Source: an uncultured Prevotellaceae bacterium
Lineage (GTDB): Bacteria; Bacteroidota; Bacteroidia; Bacteroidales; Bacteroidaceae
Length of the DNA: 13,181 bases
Reading direction: 5' to 3'
Assembly: GCA_902477365.1 (NCBI GenBank)
Contig: CABSGW010000048.1
Location: forward strand, 1 to 13,181
The stretch's first letter is position 1. Each line of letters starts with the position of its first letter. The notes beneath the pieces were generated by a model that saw nothing but the letters and a program-made list of their open reading frames with translations, did no database searches and was not told the DNA's origin. The position numbers and the translations under genes were made by a program. This document shows positions 1 through 7,127 of the stretch, piece by piece.

Positions 1-155
1 CGTCCTGCGATGAACACCTAGGTGGCGGCCAACAAGTGTTTGCCGGCGTTTACTCCCAACAGGATGAGCTGTTCCAGGGCGGCCTCCAGGTTGATGGATG
101 ATTGCGCCGCGTTGGGCGTGGCGGTTTTCAGTAAGATGAATAAGGATTGTATCAT
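1..155 (-). pseudogene. MscS-type mechanosensitive channel, N-terminal fragment with in-frame TAG
   Basis: Reading the minus strand from an ATG at 155-153 gives 45 residues beginning MIQSLFILLKTA and including INLEAALEQLILLGVNAGKHLLAAT, then TAG at 20-18. The same frame continues past the stop as V-F-I-A-G-R to the window edge. HLLAAT-stop-VFIAGR has the pattern of the first membrane helix of small MscS channels (compare AALAIIIVG in E. coli MscS), so the frame seems to be one gene broken by one stop codon. MscS channels sit in the inner membrane and release solutes on hypo-osmotic shock. The family call rests on about 50 residues, mostly a helix pattern, so it is tentative. A one-base change from a Leu codon (TTG to TAG) would explain the stop. 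A true pseudogene, a sequencing error and a short unrelated peptide remain possible. The gene is divergent from topB. Confidence 0.5.
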
Positions 156-176
156 AATGTATAAGTTAGAATGAAG

Positions 177-197
177 GGAACATCAACCCGATGTTCC
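177..197. repeat. Perfect 8-bp inverted repeat in the divergent mscS-topB region
   Basis: GGAACATC, a 5-base spacer (AACCC) and GATGTTCC form a perfect inverted repeat. It lies 22 bases upstream of the minus-strand start at 155 and 178 bases upstream of the topB start. It is not followed by a convincing U-run in the direction of any upstream gene, so it is unlikely to be a terminator. It could be a regulator-binding site or a hairpin in the leader of the minus-strand gene. Confidence 0.4.
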
Positions 198-219
198 GTG
201 TTTTGTTTGTAATGATATA

Positions 220-227
220 CAAAGCTA
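220..227 (-). promoter_or_regulatory. Possible -7 box (TAGCTTTG) for the minus-strand channel gene
   Basis: On the minus strand TAGCTTTG matches the Bacteroidota -7 consensus TAnnTTTG. It lies 65 bases upstream of the start at 155, so the transcript leader would contain the inverted repeat at 177-197. No TTTG-like -33 element is present at the expected distance, so this is a weak call. No good TAnnTTTG match was found on the plus strand for topB in 156-374. Confidence 0.25.
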
Positions 228-374
228 CAAAATTAAATTGGTATCTGGTTTGGGTTGTATGGAATACTTTTTTGCAGGAAGAGCGAGGCAAACAAAAAAG
301 AATTTGTAATTTCGCCTATTCAATACGTTGTGACGTGCAGCGTTTTTTCATTTGTAACAACGAGAAAATCCGAT

Positions 375-2402
375 ATGATTGTTTGTATAGCCGAAAAGCC
401 CAGTGTGGCGCGTGACATAGCCCAGATAGTGGGAGCCACTTCGAAACGGGATGGTTATTTAGAGGGGAACGGATACCAGGTGACGTGGACTTTCGGGCAT
501 TTGTGTGAACTGAAATATCCTGAAGACTATACGCCGATGTGGAAAGCCTGGAGTCTGGCGGCCTTGCCGATGATTCCTCCCCGGTTTGGCATCCGCTTGA
601 AAGACGATGAGGGTATCCGGCGTCAGTTCGCCGTGATTGAGCGGTTGATGCAGGCGGCTGACAGCATCGTGAATTGTGGTGATGCCGGGCAAGAAGGTGA
701 GTTGATTCAACGTTGGGTGATGCAAAAGGCCGGTGTGCGTTGCCCGGTGCGGCGTTTATGGATTTCTTCCCTGACCGAGGAGGCTATCCGCGAGGGGTTT
801 TCTGCCTTGAAGGATCAGGACGCCTATCAGCCGCTTTACGAGGCCGGTTTGAGCCGGGCCATAGGTGATTGGCTGCTGGGCATGAATGCTACACGGCTTT
901 ATACCTTAAAATATGGAGAGAAGCGACGTGGTGCGCAGCCGCTCTCCATCGGCAGGGTGCAGACGCCCACATTGGCTCTCATTGTGCGTCGACAACAGGA
1001 AATAGAGCATTTCGTACCCGAACCCTATTGGGTGTTGACTACGAGTTATCGTGATACGGTTTTTACGGCCGAAAAAGGTAAATTTGCCGATGAGGAGAAA
1101 GGACGTGAGGCGTTACAACAGATGGAAGGATTGCCGTTTGAGGTGACTGCCGTATCCGAGAAAGAAGGAAAAGAAGCGCCTTTGCCATTGTTCGACCTTA
1201 CTTCCTTACAGGTGGAATGTAATAAGAAGTTCGCCTTTTCGGCCGATCGCACCTTGCAACTTATCCAGAGTCTGTACGAGAAGAAGGTCACCACCTATCC
1301 TCGTGTCGATACTACGTATCTGAGCGATGACATTTATCCCAAATGTGGACAGATATTGAATGGATTGACCGATTATGCCTCATTCATGGAACCCTTGCGG
1401 GGCAGTAAGTTGCAGAAACGGAAAAAGGTGTTCGACTCGACGAAAGTAACCGATCACCATGCCATTATTCCTACCGGGGTAGTAGCACGCAACCTGACCG
1501 ACGAGGAACGTAAGGTGTATGATTTGGTGGTGCGTCGGTTTATAGCGGTTTTTTATCCGGATTGTCGCTTTTCTACCACGACTGTGCAAGGAGCGGTCGG
1601 GAAAATCGGTTTCAAGGTGAGCGGTAAAACCATTCTTGAGCCAGGTTGGCGTGTGCTCTTTGTACGCAACAAGACTGGTGACGAGGAAGAGGAAAACGAG
1701 AAAGACGAAGAACGTACACTGCCTCGTTTCAGTAAAGGAGAAAGCGGTCCGCACGAACCGAAGTTGGCGCAAAAATTCACGCAGCCTCCAAAACCCTATA
1801 CCGAGGCCACGTTGTTGCGCGCCATGGAAACGGCGGGAAAAATGGTGGAAGACGAGGCTTTGCGCGAGGCGTTGAAGGAAAACGGCATCGGGCGTCCTTC
1901 AACGCGTGCTGCCATTATCGAAACGCTGTTCCGGCGGCGATACATTCGTAAGGAACGTAAAAATCTGGTTGCAACGGCAACGGGGGTACAGTTGATTGAA
2001 ACCATTCAGGAAGAACTGCTGAAGAGCGCCGAACTGACAGGTATCTGGGAACGGAAACTGCGGGGTATAGAACGTGGAACATACGATACCCGGACGTTTC
2101 TGAGTGAGTTGAAGCAGATGGTGACCGATTTGGTATTTCGTGTGTTAAGCGACAATTCCCAACGGACGGTGCGGGCTACGACGGAGGAAGATCTGAAAGC
2201 GAAAGGTAAAAAGACCGTTCGTAAAAAAGCGATAGCCGATACCGGTAACCTTGCTGAGAAAAGTGATGTGAAAGTCTCGGCCGTTCGCGAGGGAGACGTC
2301 TGCCCTCTGTGTGGCAAGGGACATCTGATCCGTGGGAAAGCTTCGTTCGGATGTTCCGAGTGGAAAAACGGTTGTACGTTTCGTGCAGCGTTTGAGCAAT
2401 AA
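375..2402 (+). CDS. topB: DNA topoisomerase III (type IA)
   Basis: This 675-aa type IA topoisomerase cuts and rejoins one DNA strand through a tyrosine-phosphate link, and in this family mainly decatenates DNA in the cytoplasm. The start at 375 is chosen because MIVCIAEKPS is the first TOPRIM strand; an upstream in-frame ATG at 255 would add 40 residues that do not look like the family. Visible landmarks are Glu7 in AEKPS, the acidic TOPRIM motif GDAGQEGE with Asp103, Glu107 and Glu109, SIGRVQTPTLALIV at 191-204, the catalytic tyrosine Tyr308 in TYPRVDT, ENGIGRPSTR near 502-511, and a C-terminal four-cysteine zinc ribbon (Cys643, Cys646, Cys660, Cys667). The second Asp of the DxDxE motif is Gly105 here. 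An acidic, charged stretch (EEEENEKDEE) precedes the conserved C-terminal core. The lipoprotein gene follows after 21 bp, so the two are probably co-transcribed. Nothing nearby suggests a conjugative element. Confidence 0.96.
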   Translation: MIVCIAEKPSVARDIAQIVGATSKRDGYLEGNGYQVTWTFGHLCELKYPEDYTPMWKAWSLAALPMIPPRFGIRLKDDEGIRRQFAVIERLMQAADSIVNCGDAGQEGELIQRWVMQKAGVRCPVRRLWISSLTEEAIREGFSALKDQDAYQPLYEAGLSRAIGDWLLGMNATRLYTLKYGEKRRGAQPLSIGRVQTPTLALIVRRQQEIEHFVPEPYWVLTTSYRDTVFTAEKGKFADEEKGREALQQMEGLPFEVTAVSEKEGKEAPLPLFDLTSLQVECNKKFAFSADRTLQLIQSLYEKKVTTYPRVDTTYLSDDIYPKCGQILNGLTDYASFMEPLRGSKLQKRKKVFDSTKVTDHHAIIPTGVVARNLTDEERKVYDLVVRRFIAVFYPDCRFSTTTVQGAVGKIGFKVSGKTILEPGWRVLFVRNKTGDEEEENEKDEERTLPRFSKGESGPHEPKLAQKFTQPPKPYTEATLLRAMETAGKMVEDEALREALKENGIGRPSTRAAIIETLFRRRYIRKERKNLVATATGVQLIETIQEELLKSAELTGIWERKLRGIERGTYDTRTFLSELKQMVTDLVFRVLSDNSQRTVRATTEEDLKAKGKKTVRKKAIADTGNLAEKSDVKVSAVREGDVCPLCGKGHLIRGKASFGCSEWKNGCTFRAAFEQ

Positions 2403-2423
2403 AAAAGGTTATTTTCAGTTCTA

Positions 2424-4505
2424 ATGGTACGTATGAGGTCATTTATAGTCATCTTGTTTGTTGTTAGTCTCGGTTTATTGGTCGGGTGTAATGCCGAGCG
2501 CAATCTGAAAAAGGGTGATCGCTTTTATGCGCTTGGCGAATATTATGAGGCGTCGGTGCAGTACAAAGCCGCATACAGTAAGACATCACCAAAGGAACGT
2601 GACAAACGTGGGGAGCGTGCTTATAAGTTGGCCGATTGCTATCGTCGCATCAACTATACGGCCAAAGCTATCGGAGCATATCAAAACGCCGTGCGTTACC
2701 AATATACCGACACACTTACTTATTTTTATTTAGGGGAAATGCAACGGCGCGAAGGCGATTACCGGAATGCAGTGAAAAGTTATCAGTTGTATTTGGAAAC
2801 ACATCCGGACGATGCAAAAACCCTGATGGGTATACAGTCGTGCGAGTTGGCCCCTGTCATGAAGAGAAAAGGTTCGCTGTATACCATAAAGGAAGACCGT
2901 CTGTTTAACTCCCGTCGGGCTGACTATTCGCCGGTGCTGGTTGGCGGAGAAGCCGATATGGTGTATTTCACCTCAACTCGTCCGCAGGCTATGGGCGATG
3001 AGGATAATGCCATTACCGGTGCTAAAAGCGGCGACTTGTTTATGGCTGAGAAAGATGATAAGGGAAAATGGAAACAACCCGAACCCGTAAAGGGGGAGGT
3101 GAACAGTGCATACGACGAGGGGGCTTGTACCTTTACGCCGGATGGGGGAACGATGTATTTTACACGTTGCAGGGTTGACCCACAGTATCCTCGTATGGCC
3201 GAGATCTGGGAATCGAAACGTGCTGACGCTTCGTGGTCCAAGCCGCAGTTATGCGAACTTTCGGGTGACACGTTGTCTTCTTATGCCCATCCGGCTGTGT
3301 CGGCTGACGGTCGCTGGCTTTATTTCGTATCTGACATGCCGGGCGGTATGGGAGGCTATGATTTATGGCGTGTTGCGTTGACTTCGAACGGTTTCGGTCC
3401 GGTGGAGAATCTGGGAGAGACAATCAATACGGAAGGGGATGAGATGTTCCCCACATGTCGTCCTACCGGTGAACTGTATTTTTCGTCCAATGGTCGTGTA
3501 GGGATGGGAGGACTCGATTTATATGTTGCTGTAGAAGATTCTGTCGCCGAACGCTGGCGGGTGACTCATCTGCCTAGTCCGATGAATTCGTCGGCCGATG
3601 ATTTTGGTATGACCTTTGACGGGTTGCACAATCGCGGTTATTTTTCTTCGAATCGGGGGAATGCCCGTGGATGGGATCATATCTTCCAGTTTGAGTGTCC
3701 CGAGGTGTTGCAGACCGTAAAAGGTTGGGTGTATGAGCAGGACGGCTATGAACTGACTGATGCTCTGGTTTATATGATAGGTAATGACGGAACAAACGAA
3801 CGCTTGAGTGTAAAAAGCGATGGTTCTTTTGAGCGTGTCATTCAACCGGGAGTTGATTATTTGTTTTTGGCAACCTGTAAGGGATATTTGAATTATCGAC
3901 AGGCGTTGCGCGTGGACAGTGTGCAAAAGAGTCAGGAATATGTACTGCAATTCCCGCTTCCTTCCATTACGGCTCCGGTGTTGGTGCGTAATGTCTTTTA
4001 TGCTTTTGACAGTGCAGAACTAACGGAAGATTCGAGAGAAGCGCTAGACCGGTTGACTACCTTATTGAAAGAGAATCCCAATGTGACGATTGAGTTGAGC
4101 GCGCATTGTGACTATCGAGGCAATGATGCATATAACTTGCGTCTGTCTCAACGGCGTGCGGAATCGGTTGTGAACTACCTCATTGAACATGGTATTGAGA
4201 AGGCGCGTTTGACTGCCAAAGGATATGGCGAAGAAAGTCCGAAGATTGTTACAAAGAAACTGGTGGAAGCCTATCCGTTCTTGCAATTAGGGGATACACT
4301 GACGGAAGAACGTATCAAAAGTTTACCGAATGAAGTGGATCAGGAGGCATGCAATGCGCTGAACCGTCGGACGGAATTCAGGGTGTTGCGTACAACATAT
4401 GGGCTGTTTGATGAAAAGGGTAACTTGAAACCTGAGGCCGTCGTGACAAAAAAGGAGAAAGACGAAGAGGGTGACGAAGAAATCGTTATAGAGGAAGAAC
4501 GCTGA
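2424..4505 (+). CDS. PorE-like OmpA-family lipoprotein (TPR, PD40 propeller, CRD, OmpA)
   Basis: This 693-aa envelope lipoprotein has a signal peptide ending in the lipobox LVGC, with the acylated Cys at residue 22. Residues about 25-130 are TPR-like helices. Five propeller-like repeats follow, starting near 167, 228, 285, 336 and 389, with typical phrases such as LYFSSNGR-GMGG-DLY. A small beta-sandwich resembling the carboxypeptidase regulatory domain spans about 432-515. The OmpA C-terminal peptidoglycan-binding domain runs from NVFYAFDSAEL (523) to NRRTEFRV (647-654), including LSQRRAESVVNYL. The tail is rich in Glu and Lys. This domain order and length match PorE of Porphyromonas gingivalis, which tethers the type IX secretion machinery to peptidoglycan, but similar proteins also occur in Bacteroidales without that system. 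The envelope-lipoprotein call is firm; a PorE role is inference. A second in-frame ATG at 2433 could be the start and would still leave a full signal peptide. Confidence 0.9.
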   Translation: MVRMRSFIVILFVVSLGLLVGCNAERNLKKGDRFYALGEYYEASVQYKAAYSKTSPKERDKRGERAYKLADCYRRINYTAKAIGAYQNAVRYQYTDTLTYFYLGEMQRREGDYRNAVKSYQLYLETHPDDAKTLMGIQSCELAPVMKRKGSLYTIKEDRLFNSRRADYSPVLVGGEADMVYFTSTRPQAMGDEDNAITGAKSGDLFMAEKDDKGKWKQPEPVKGEVNSAYDEGACTFTPDGGTMYFTRCRVDPQYPRMAEIWESKRADASWSKPQLCELSGDTLSSYAHPAVSADGRWLYFVSDMPGGMGGYDLWRVALTSNGFGPVENLGETINTEGDEMFPTCRPTGELYFSSNGRVGMGGLDLYVAVEDSVAERWRVTHLPSPMNSSADDFGMTFDGLHNRGYFSSNRGNARGWDHIFQFECPEVLQTVKGWVYEQDGYELTDALVYMIGNDGTNERLSVKSDGSFERVIQPGVDYLFLATCKGYLNYRQALRVDSVQKSQEYVLQFPLPSITAPVLVRNVFYAFDSAELTEDSREALDRLTTLLKENPNVTIELSAHCDYRGNDAYNLRLSQRRAESVVNYLIEHGIEKARLTAKGYGEESPKIVTKKLVEAYPFLQLGDTLTEERIKSLPNEVDQEACNALNRRTEFRVLRTTYGLFDEKGNLKPEAVVTKKEKDEEGDEEIVIEEER

Positions 4506-4546
4506 AAAAGAGGCAAAACAGTGGGCCGCAGACGGTGAATTTATTG

Positions 4547-4554
4547 TATCTTTG
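4547..4554 (+). promoter_or_regulatory. Bacteroidota -7 promoter box (TATCTTTG) for the transporter-GH3 operon
   Basis: TATCTTTG fits the Bacteroides-type -7 consensus TAnnTTTG exactly and lies 25 bases upstream of the chromate-transporter start at 4580. It falls in the 74-bp gap after the lipoprotein gene. A TTTG at about -33 is not visible (the bases there are G-rich), so strength is uncertain. Its position also rules out the upstream in-frame ATG at 4535, which would precede the transcript start. Confidence 0.6.
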
Positions 4555-4579
4555 CGCTTGTTCTCATTGTTGTGTGCCC

Positions 4580-5125
4580 ATGAATATATATATAGATAGT
4601 TTTAAAACATTTTTCAAGATAGGACTGTTCACCTTGGGTGGCGGCTATGCCATGATTCCATTGATAGAGGAAGAAATGGTGACACGCCGAAAATGGTTGG
4701 ACAAAGATGATTTTATTGATTTGCTAGCTGTCTCTCAAACCATTCCGGGCGTGTTTGCTGTCAATATGAGTATTTCGATTGGGTATAAATTGCGTGGGGT
4801 GAAGGGAAGCCTGGTGGCTGCATTGGGAACGATCTTACCTTCATTCTTGATCATCTTGGCCATTGCGCTTTTCTTTACGCGTTTCCAGGATAATCCGACG
4901 GTAGAGGCTATCTTCAAGGGAATACGTCCGGCTGTTGTTGCGCTTATTGTGACTCCTTGTTTTCAAATGGCGAAAGCGGCTAAGATTACGTTGTCGAATG
5001 TCTGGATTCCTATTGTCGCAGCGATTTTGATCTGGCTGTTGGGCATTTCTCCCGTGTATATCATCTTAGGTGTAGGGATTGGTGGATTTCTTTATGGCAA
5101 ATATGTAAAACCTCACGAAGACTGA
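4580..5125 (+). CDS. Chromate transporter family (CHR) protein, first half-size subunit
   Basis: This 181-aa inner-membrane protein is a half-length member of the CHR (ChrA) family. The start at 4580 gives MNIYIDSFKTFFKIGL, the usual N-terminus; the ATG at 4535 would add 15 residues and lies upstream of the promoter box. Family signatures are FFKIGLFTLGGGYAM at 11-25, SQTIPGVFAVN at 52-62, GTILPSFLIILA at 83-94 and FKGIRPAVVALI at 112-123. About five or six hydrophobic segments are present. The next gene carries the partner half after 1 bp. In the family, paired short CHR proteins are known to act together, and the full-length versions export chromate. The real substrate here cannot be read from sequence; chromate, sulfate or another oxyanion is possible. 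Confidence 0.9.
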   Translation: MNIYIDSFKTFFKIGLFTLGGGYAMIPLIEEEMVTRRKWLDKDDFIDLLAVSQTIPGVFAVNMSISIGYKLRGVKGSLVAALGTILPSFLIILAIALFFTRFQDNPTVEAIFKGIRPAVVALIVTPCFQMAKAAKITLSNVWIPIVAAILIWLLGISPVYIILGVGIGGFLYGKYVKPHED

Positions 5126-5126
5126 T

Positions 5127-5699
5127 ATGATTTATTTATACCTGTTCTATACGTTTTTTAAAATCGGATTGGTTGGTTTTGGTGGCGGTTATGCCATGCT
5201 TTCATTGATTCAGGGCGAAGTGGTGAACCGTTTTCATTGGCTCACCGTACAGCAGTTCACCGATATTGTCGCAATCAGTCAGATGACACCAGGCCCTATC
5301 GGCATAAATTCGGCTACCTATGTGGGCTATACGGCGGTGGTCGAAGCCGGTTATAGTCCGACGATGGGCATATTGGGTAGTGCTGTGGCGACGATAGGTG
5401 TGGTGCTTCCTTCTTTTCTGCTCATGTTCTTTGTGACTCGTCTGTTATTGAAGTATAAGAATGTACCGATTGTTGAAAGTATTTTTTCGGTATTACGCCC
5501 GGCTGTTGTCGGCCTGTTGCTGGCTGCGGCTTTACTGCTCATGACTAAGGAGAATTTCGGATCGTGGAACGAAACACCCTGGCAGTTTGGAATCAGCATC
5601 TTTTTGTTTGTAAGTGCTTTGATCGGTACACATCGTTTCAAAGTGAATCCAATCCGTATGATTTTGCTTTGTGCGGTAGCCGGTTGGCTGCTTTACTGA
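5127..5699 (+). CDS. Chromate transporter family (CHR) protein, second half-size subunit
   Basis: This 190-aa inner-membrane protein is a diverged paralogue of the preceding gene. Matching blocks in the same order are FFKIGLVGFGGGYAM at 10-24, SQMTPGPIGIN at 51-61, GVVLPSFLLM at 91-100 and SVLRPAVVGLL at 121-131. Its start codon comes 1 bp after the previous stop, so the two are probably translationally coupled and made in equal amounts. The sequence difference between the halves fits a heterodimer corresponding to the two halves of long-chain ChrA. The variant TPGPIGIN block, against IPGVFAVN in the first half, is the kind of N-half versus C-half difference expected in split CHR pairs. The MFS exporter gene starts 1 bp after its stop. 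Confidence 0.9.
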   Translation: MIYLYLFYTFFKIGLVGFGGGYAMLSLIQGEVVNRFHWLTVQQFTDIVAISQMTPGPIGINSATYVGYTAVVEAGYSPTMGILGSAVATIGVVLPSFLLMFFVTRLLLKYKNVPIVESIFSVLRPAVVGLLLAAALLLMTKENFGSWNETPWQFGISIFLFVSALIGTHRFKVNPIRMILLCAVAGWLLY

Positions 5700-5700
5700 T

Positions 5701-7095
5701 ATGACAGCGCGTCAGACGGTTCAGCTGGAAGGTAATATAGCGTGGGACGGCATGCACCGTCCGCAGCTTTATTATGCTATGGCCGCTTTGTTTTCAGGAT
5801 TGTTCATGGCTGTGATGGTCGGAACGGTTTGCAATGTGGCCCTTCCCGATATCGGACGGGAACTGGGTGTTTCGTCGTCCGATTCCATTTGGATTGTCAA
5901 TGCTTTTCAATTAGTTGTGATGATGACTATCCTGCCTTTTGCTCAATGGGGCGAGTTGGTTGGATACAAAAAGGTGTATCTGCGTGGCATGTATGTGTTT
6001 ATGATCGGTTCGGTTTGTTGCATGTTTTCGGACACCTTGCTGATACTGGTACTTTCACGGATGTTCCAGGGGGTAGGTGCGGCTATGGTCATGAGCGTCA
6101 ATACATCGCTGGTCCGCCTGATTTACCCGAAACGCCATTTAGCCAAGGGCTTGGGACTCAATGCCACAGTAGTGGCGCTGGCTGCCATGGCAGGCCCTTC
6201 TATCGCAGCAGCAATCCTTTCGGTGGCCGACTGGCCTTGGTTGTTTGCCATTAACCTGCCCATGGGGTTATTGACCTTGTGGCTGGGACATCGTTATTTG
6301 CCCGACAATCCAACCCAAATAGCAGGACGTAGCTTCAGTATGAAAGCCGCTATCCTCAATATGGCTACCTTTGGATTGTTGATTGGTGGCCTGGAGGCTT
6401 ACTCGCATGGTCTACCGCTTTGGATGGTGATGCTCGGTGTGTGTTTGTTTGTGCCTGTTGTCGTTTGGTTTGTACGTGACCAGTTGGCCGAACCTTTCCC
6501 CATGTTACCTTTCGACTTACTGTCGATTCCCATATTTTCTTTATCGGTATTGACCAGCATCGTGTCGTTTACAGCGCAAATGTTGGCTATGATAGCCCTC
6601 CCTTTCATGTTACAGCAAAATTTGGGTTATGACGTTGTCGAGACCGGATTGCTGATGACAGCCTGGCCGGCTGTGATTCTTTTAGCCGCTCCTCTTTCCG
6701 GGTGGTTGGTAGGCCATGTTCATCCGGGCTGGCTCGGAGGAGTAGGACTTACAATGATGTGTATGGGCTGTTTCAGTTTGGGATATTTACCTGAGGATGT
6801 GACTACGGTCGGGCTGGTACTGCGTTTGATGCTGTGCGGGGCGGGCTTCGGACTCTTTCAGTCGCCCAATAATAGTCTGATGCTTGGAGCTGCACCTACT
6901 TATCGAGCCGGGAGAGCAAGCGGCATGCTGGCGTTGGCTCGCTTGATAGGGCAAACAACCGGGGCAACTTTGGTGGCGTTGCTCTTTCATGTCTATGGGG
7001 CTTCTGCCCCGTTCGGATCGCTCCGTTTGGCCGGTATCCTCACGCTTGCCGGTGTCATTGTTTCCTGTTCAAGGGTAAATCTTAAGCGTGTATAG
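5701..7095 (+). CDS. MFS transporter, DHA2 (EmrB/QacA-like) drug-exporter family
   Basis: This 464-aa inner-membrane protein has about 14 hydrophobic segments and no signal peptide. The first helix begins near residue 22 after a polar N-terminus. A degenerate motif A (WGELVGYKKVYLRG, 83-96) follows the second helix, and the GP pair at 165-166 in AAMAGPSIAAAIL corresponds to antiporter motif C on helix 5. QSPNNSLMLGAAP (387-399) and GRASGMLALARLIGQTTG (404-421) are DHA2 hallmarks of the C-terminal half. Known members are proton-driven exporters of drugs, dyes or metabolites. The substrate here is unknown. The gene starts 1 bp after the second CHR gene, so it belongs to that operon, and the GH3 gene follows 32 bp after its stop. 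A membrane-fusion partner like EmrA is absent from the window. Confidence 0.9.
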   Translation: MTARQTVQLEGNIAWDGMHRPQLYYAMAALFSGLFMAVMVGTVCNVALPDIGRELGVSSSDSIWIVNAFQLVVMMTILPFAQWGELVGYKKVYLRGMYVFMIGSVCCMFSDTLLILVLSRMFQGVGAAMVMSVNTSLVRLIYPKRHLAKGLGLNATVVALAAMAGPSIAAAILSVADWPWLFAINLPMGLLTLWLGHRYLPDNPTQIAGRSFSMKAAILNMATFGLLIGGLEAYSHGLPLWMVMLGVCLFVPVVVWFVRDQLAEPFPMLPFDLLSIPIFSLSVLTSIVSFTAQMLAMIALPFMLQQNLGYDVVETGLLMTAWPAVILLAAPLSGWLVGHVHPGWLGGVGLTMMCMGCFSLGYLPEDVTTVGLVLRLMLCGAGFGLFQSPNNSLMLGAAPTYRAGRASGMLALARLIGQTTGATLVALLFHVYGASAPFGSLRLAGILTLAGVIVSCSRVNLKRV

Positions 7096-7127
7096 CGAAG
7101 AATATTTTTAATTTAATACGATAGTGA

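Noticed and set aside
255..374. Possible 40-residue N-terminal extension of TopB from the ATG at 255
   Set aside because: The enzyme's first TOPRIM strand starts exactly at the ATG at 375, and the upstream residues do not resemble any part of the family.
375..2402. TopB as a marker of an integrated conjugative element
   Set aside because: No mobilisation, integrase, tra or other element genes lie nearby, and neighbouring genes look like ordinary chromosomal envelope and transport genes.
4506..4579. Terminator between the lipoprotein gene and the CHR operon
   Set aside because: No stem of useful length followed by a U-run was found, so read-through from topB and the lipoprotein gene into the CHR genes remains possible.
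4580..4597. Short AT dinucleotide run in the first codons of the first CHR gene, as a phase-variation tract
   Set aside because: Only about five repeat units are present, too few to expect frequent slippage, and the frame is intact.
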